DNA from: JADFUS01 sp036653215
GTDB lineage: Bacteria > Bacteroidota > Bacteroidia > Bacteroidales > Rikenellaceae
Direction of reading: 5' to 3'
DNA: 5,481 nucleotides
Assembly: GCA_036653215.1 (NCBI GenBank)
Contig: JAVVUK010000096.1
Span: forward strand, 1 to 5,481
Shown piece by piece: positions 5,456 through 5,481 of the stretch; position 1 is the stretch's first letter, and every line of letters begins with the position of its first letter. The notes under the pieces are model-generated. The model saw only the letters and a list, made by a program, of their open reading frames with translations, made no database searches and was not told the origin of the DNA. The translations under genes and the position numbers were made by a program.

Positions 5456-5481
5456 AGTGTAACGCCGAAAAAGCAACTTTT
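5456..5481. repeat. 26-bp direct repeat, copy 2, reaching the window edge
   Basis: The sequence starts AGTGTAACGCCGAAAAAGCA and ends ACTTTT at the last base of the window. The repeat may be longer and may continue as an array to the right. With only two imperfect copies visible, it cannot be told whether this is a tandem array, a dispersed element, or a duplicated promoter or operator region upstream of asnA. Confidence 0.8.

Noticed and set aside
5407..5481. CRISPR array at the right edge
   Set aside because: Only two imperfect copies, a repeat-spacer pattern of 26 and 23 bases, no cas genes and no similarity to CRISPR repeats I know from Bacteroidetes.
5396..5481. Minus-strand frame entering from the right edge (contains KSCFCSVT) as the end of an upstream gene
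   Set aside because: It runs through the two direct repeats in different frames, as expected for noncoding repeats, and its composition is not protein-like.

Overview
The window looks like a chromosomal segment of a low-GC member of the Bacteroidetes, probably Bacteroidales. The grounds are: a near-perfect Bacteroidetes-type promoter (TTTG, 19 bp, TAnnTTTG) in front of a tRNA-Glu gene; A-rich translation starts without a clear Shine-Dalgarno sequence; a lipoprotein with BACON-like and GxIP leucine-rich repeats; and an AsnA that, as I remember the family, resembles the Bacteroides type. I cannot name a genus.

Layout, left to right. (1) The 5' part of a tRNA-Glu(UUC) gene runs off the left edge on the minus strand, with its promoter at 73-103. 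(2) A 273-bp AT-rich divergent spacer leads to pheT (327-2786, +), the complete beta subunit of phenylalanyl-tRNA synthetase. (3) Five bases after pheT, probably in the same transcript, is a gene for a predicted surface lipoprotein with two BACON-like domains and five to six plant-type leucine-rich repeats (2792-4093, +). (4) A convergent spacer of about 120 bp contains a large imperfect hairpin (4114-4170). (5) asnA (aspartate-ammonia ligase) lies on the minus strand (4217-5266) and is interrupted by a run of ten N at 4509-4518. (6) The asnA leader (5267-5481) ends at two 26-bp direct repeats on the right edge.

The most interesting region is the asnA leader. On the minus strand it holds, in order: a 19-codon open reading frame, MIQINNNILNNNYNNHYRR, with eight Asn codons (5392-5333); a segment directly after its stop codon (5334-5324) that can pair with the 5' arm of the next hairpin; and a terminator-like hairpin followed by six T (5306-5277), which ends about 10 nt before the asnA start codon. 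An upstream part of the reading frame (5373-5366) can in turn pair with the antiterminator segment. This is the full 1:2 / 2:3 / 3:4 arrangement of classical ribosome-mediated transcription attenuation, with Asn codons as the sensor and an asparagine-synthesis gene as the target. The sequence elements are seen directly; the regulation is inferred.

The remaining genes are ordinary: pheT and tRNA-Glu serve translation, and the lipoprotein has no assignable substrate.
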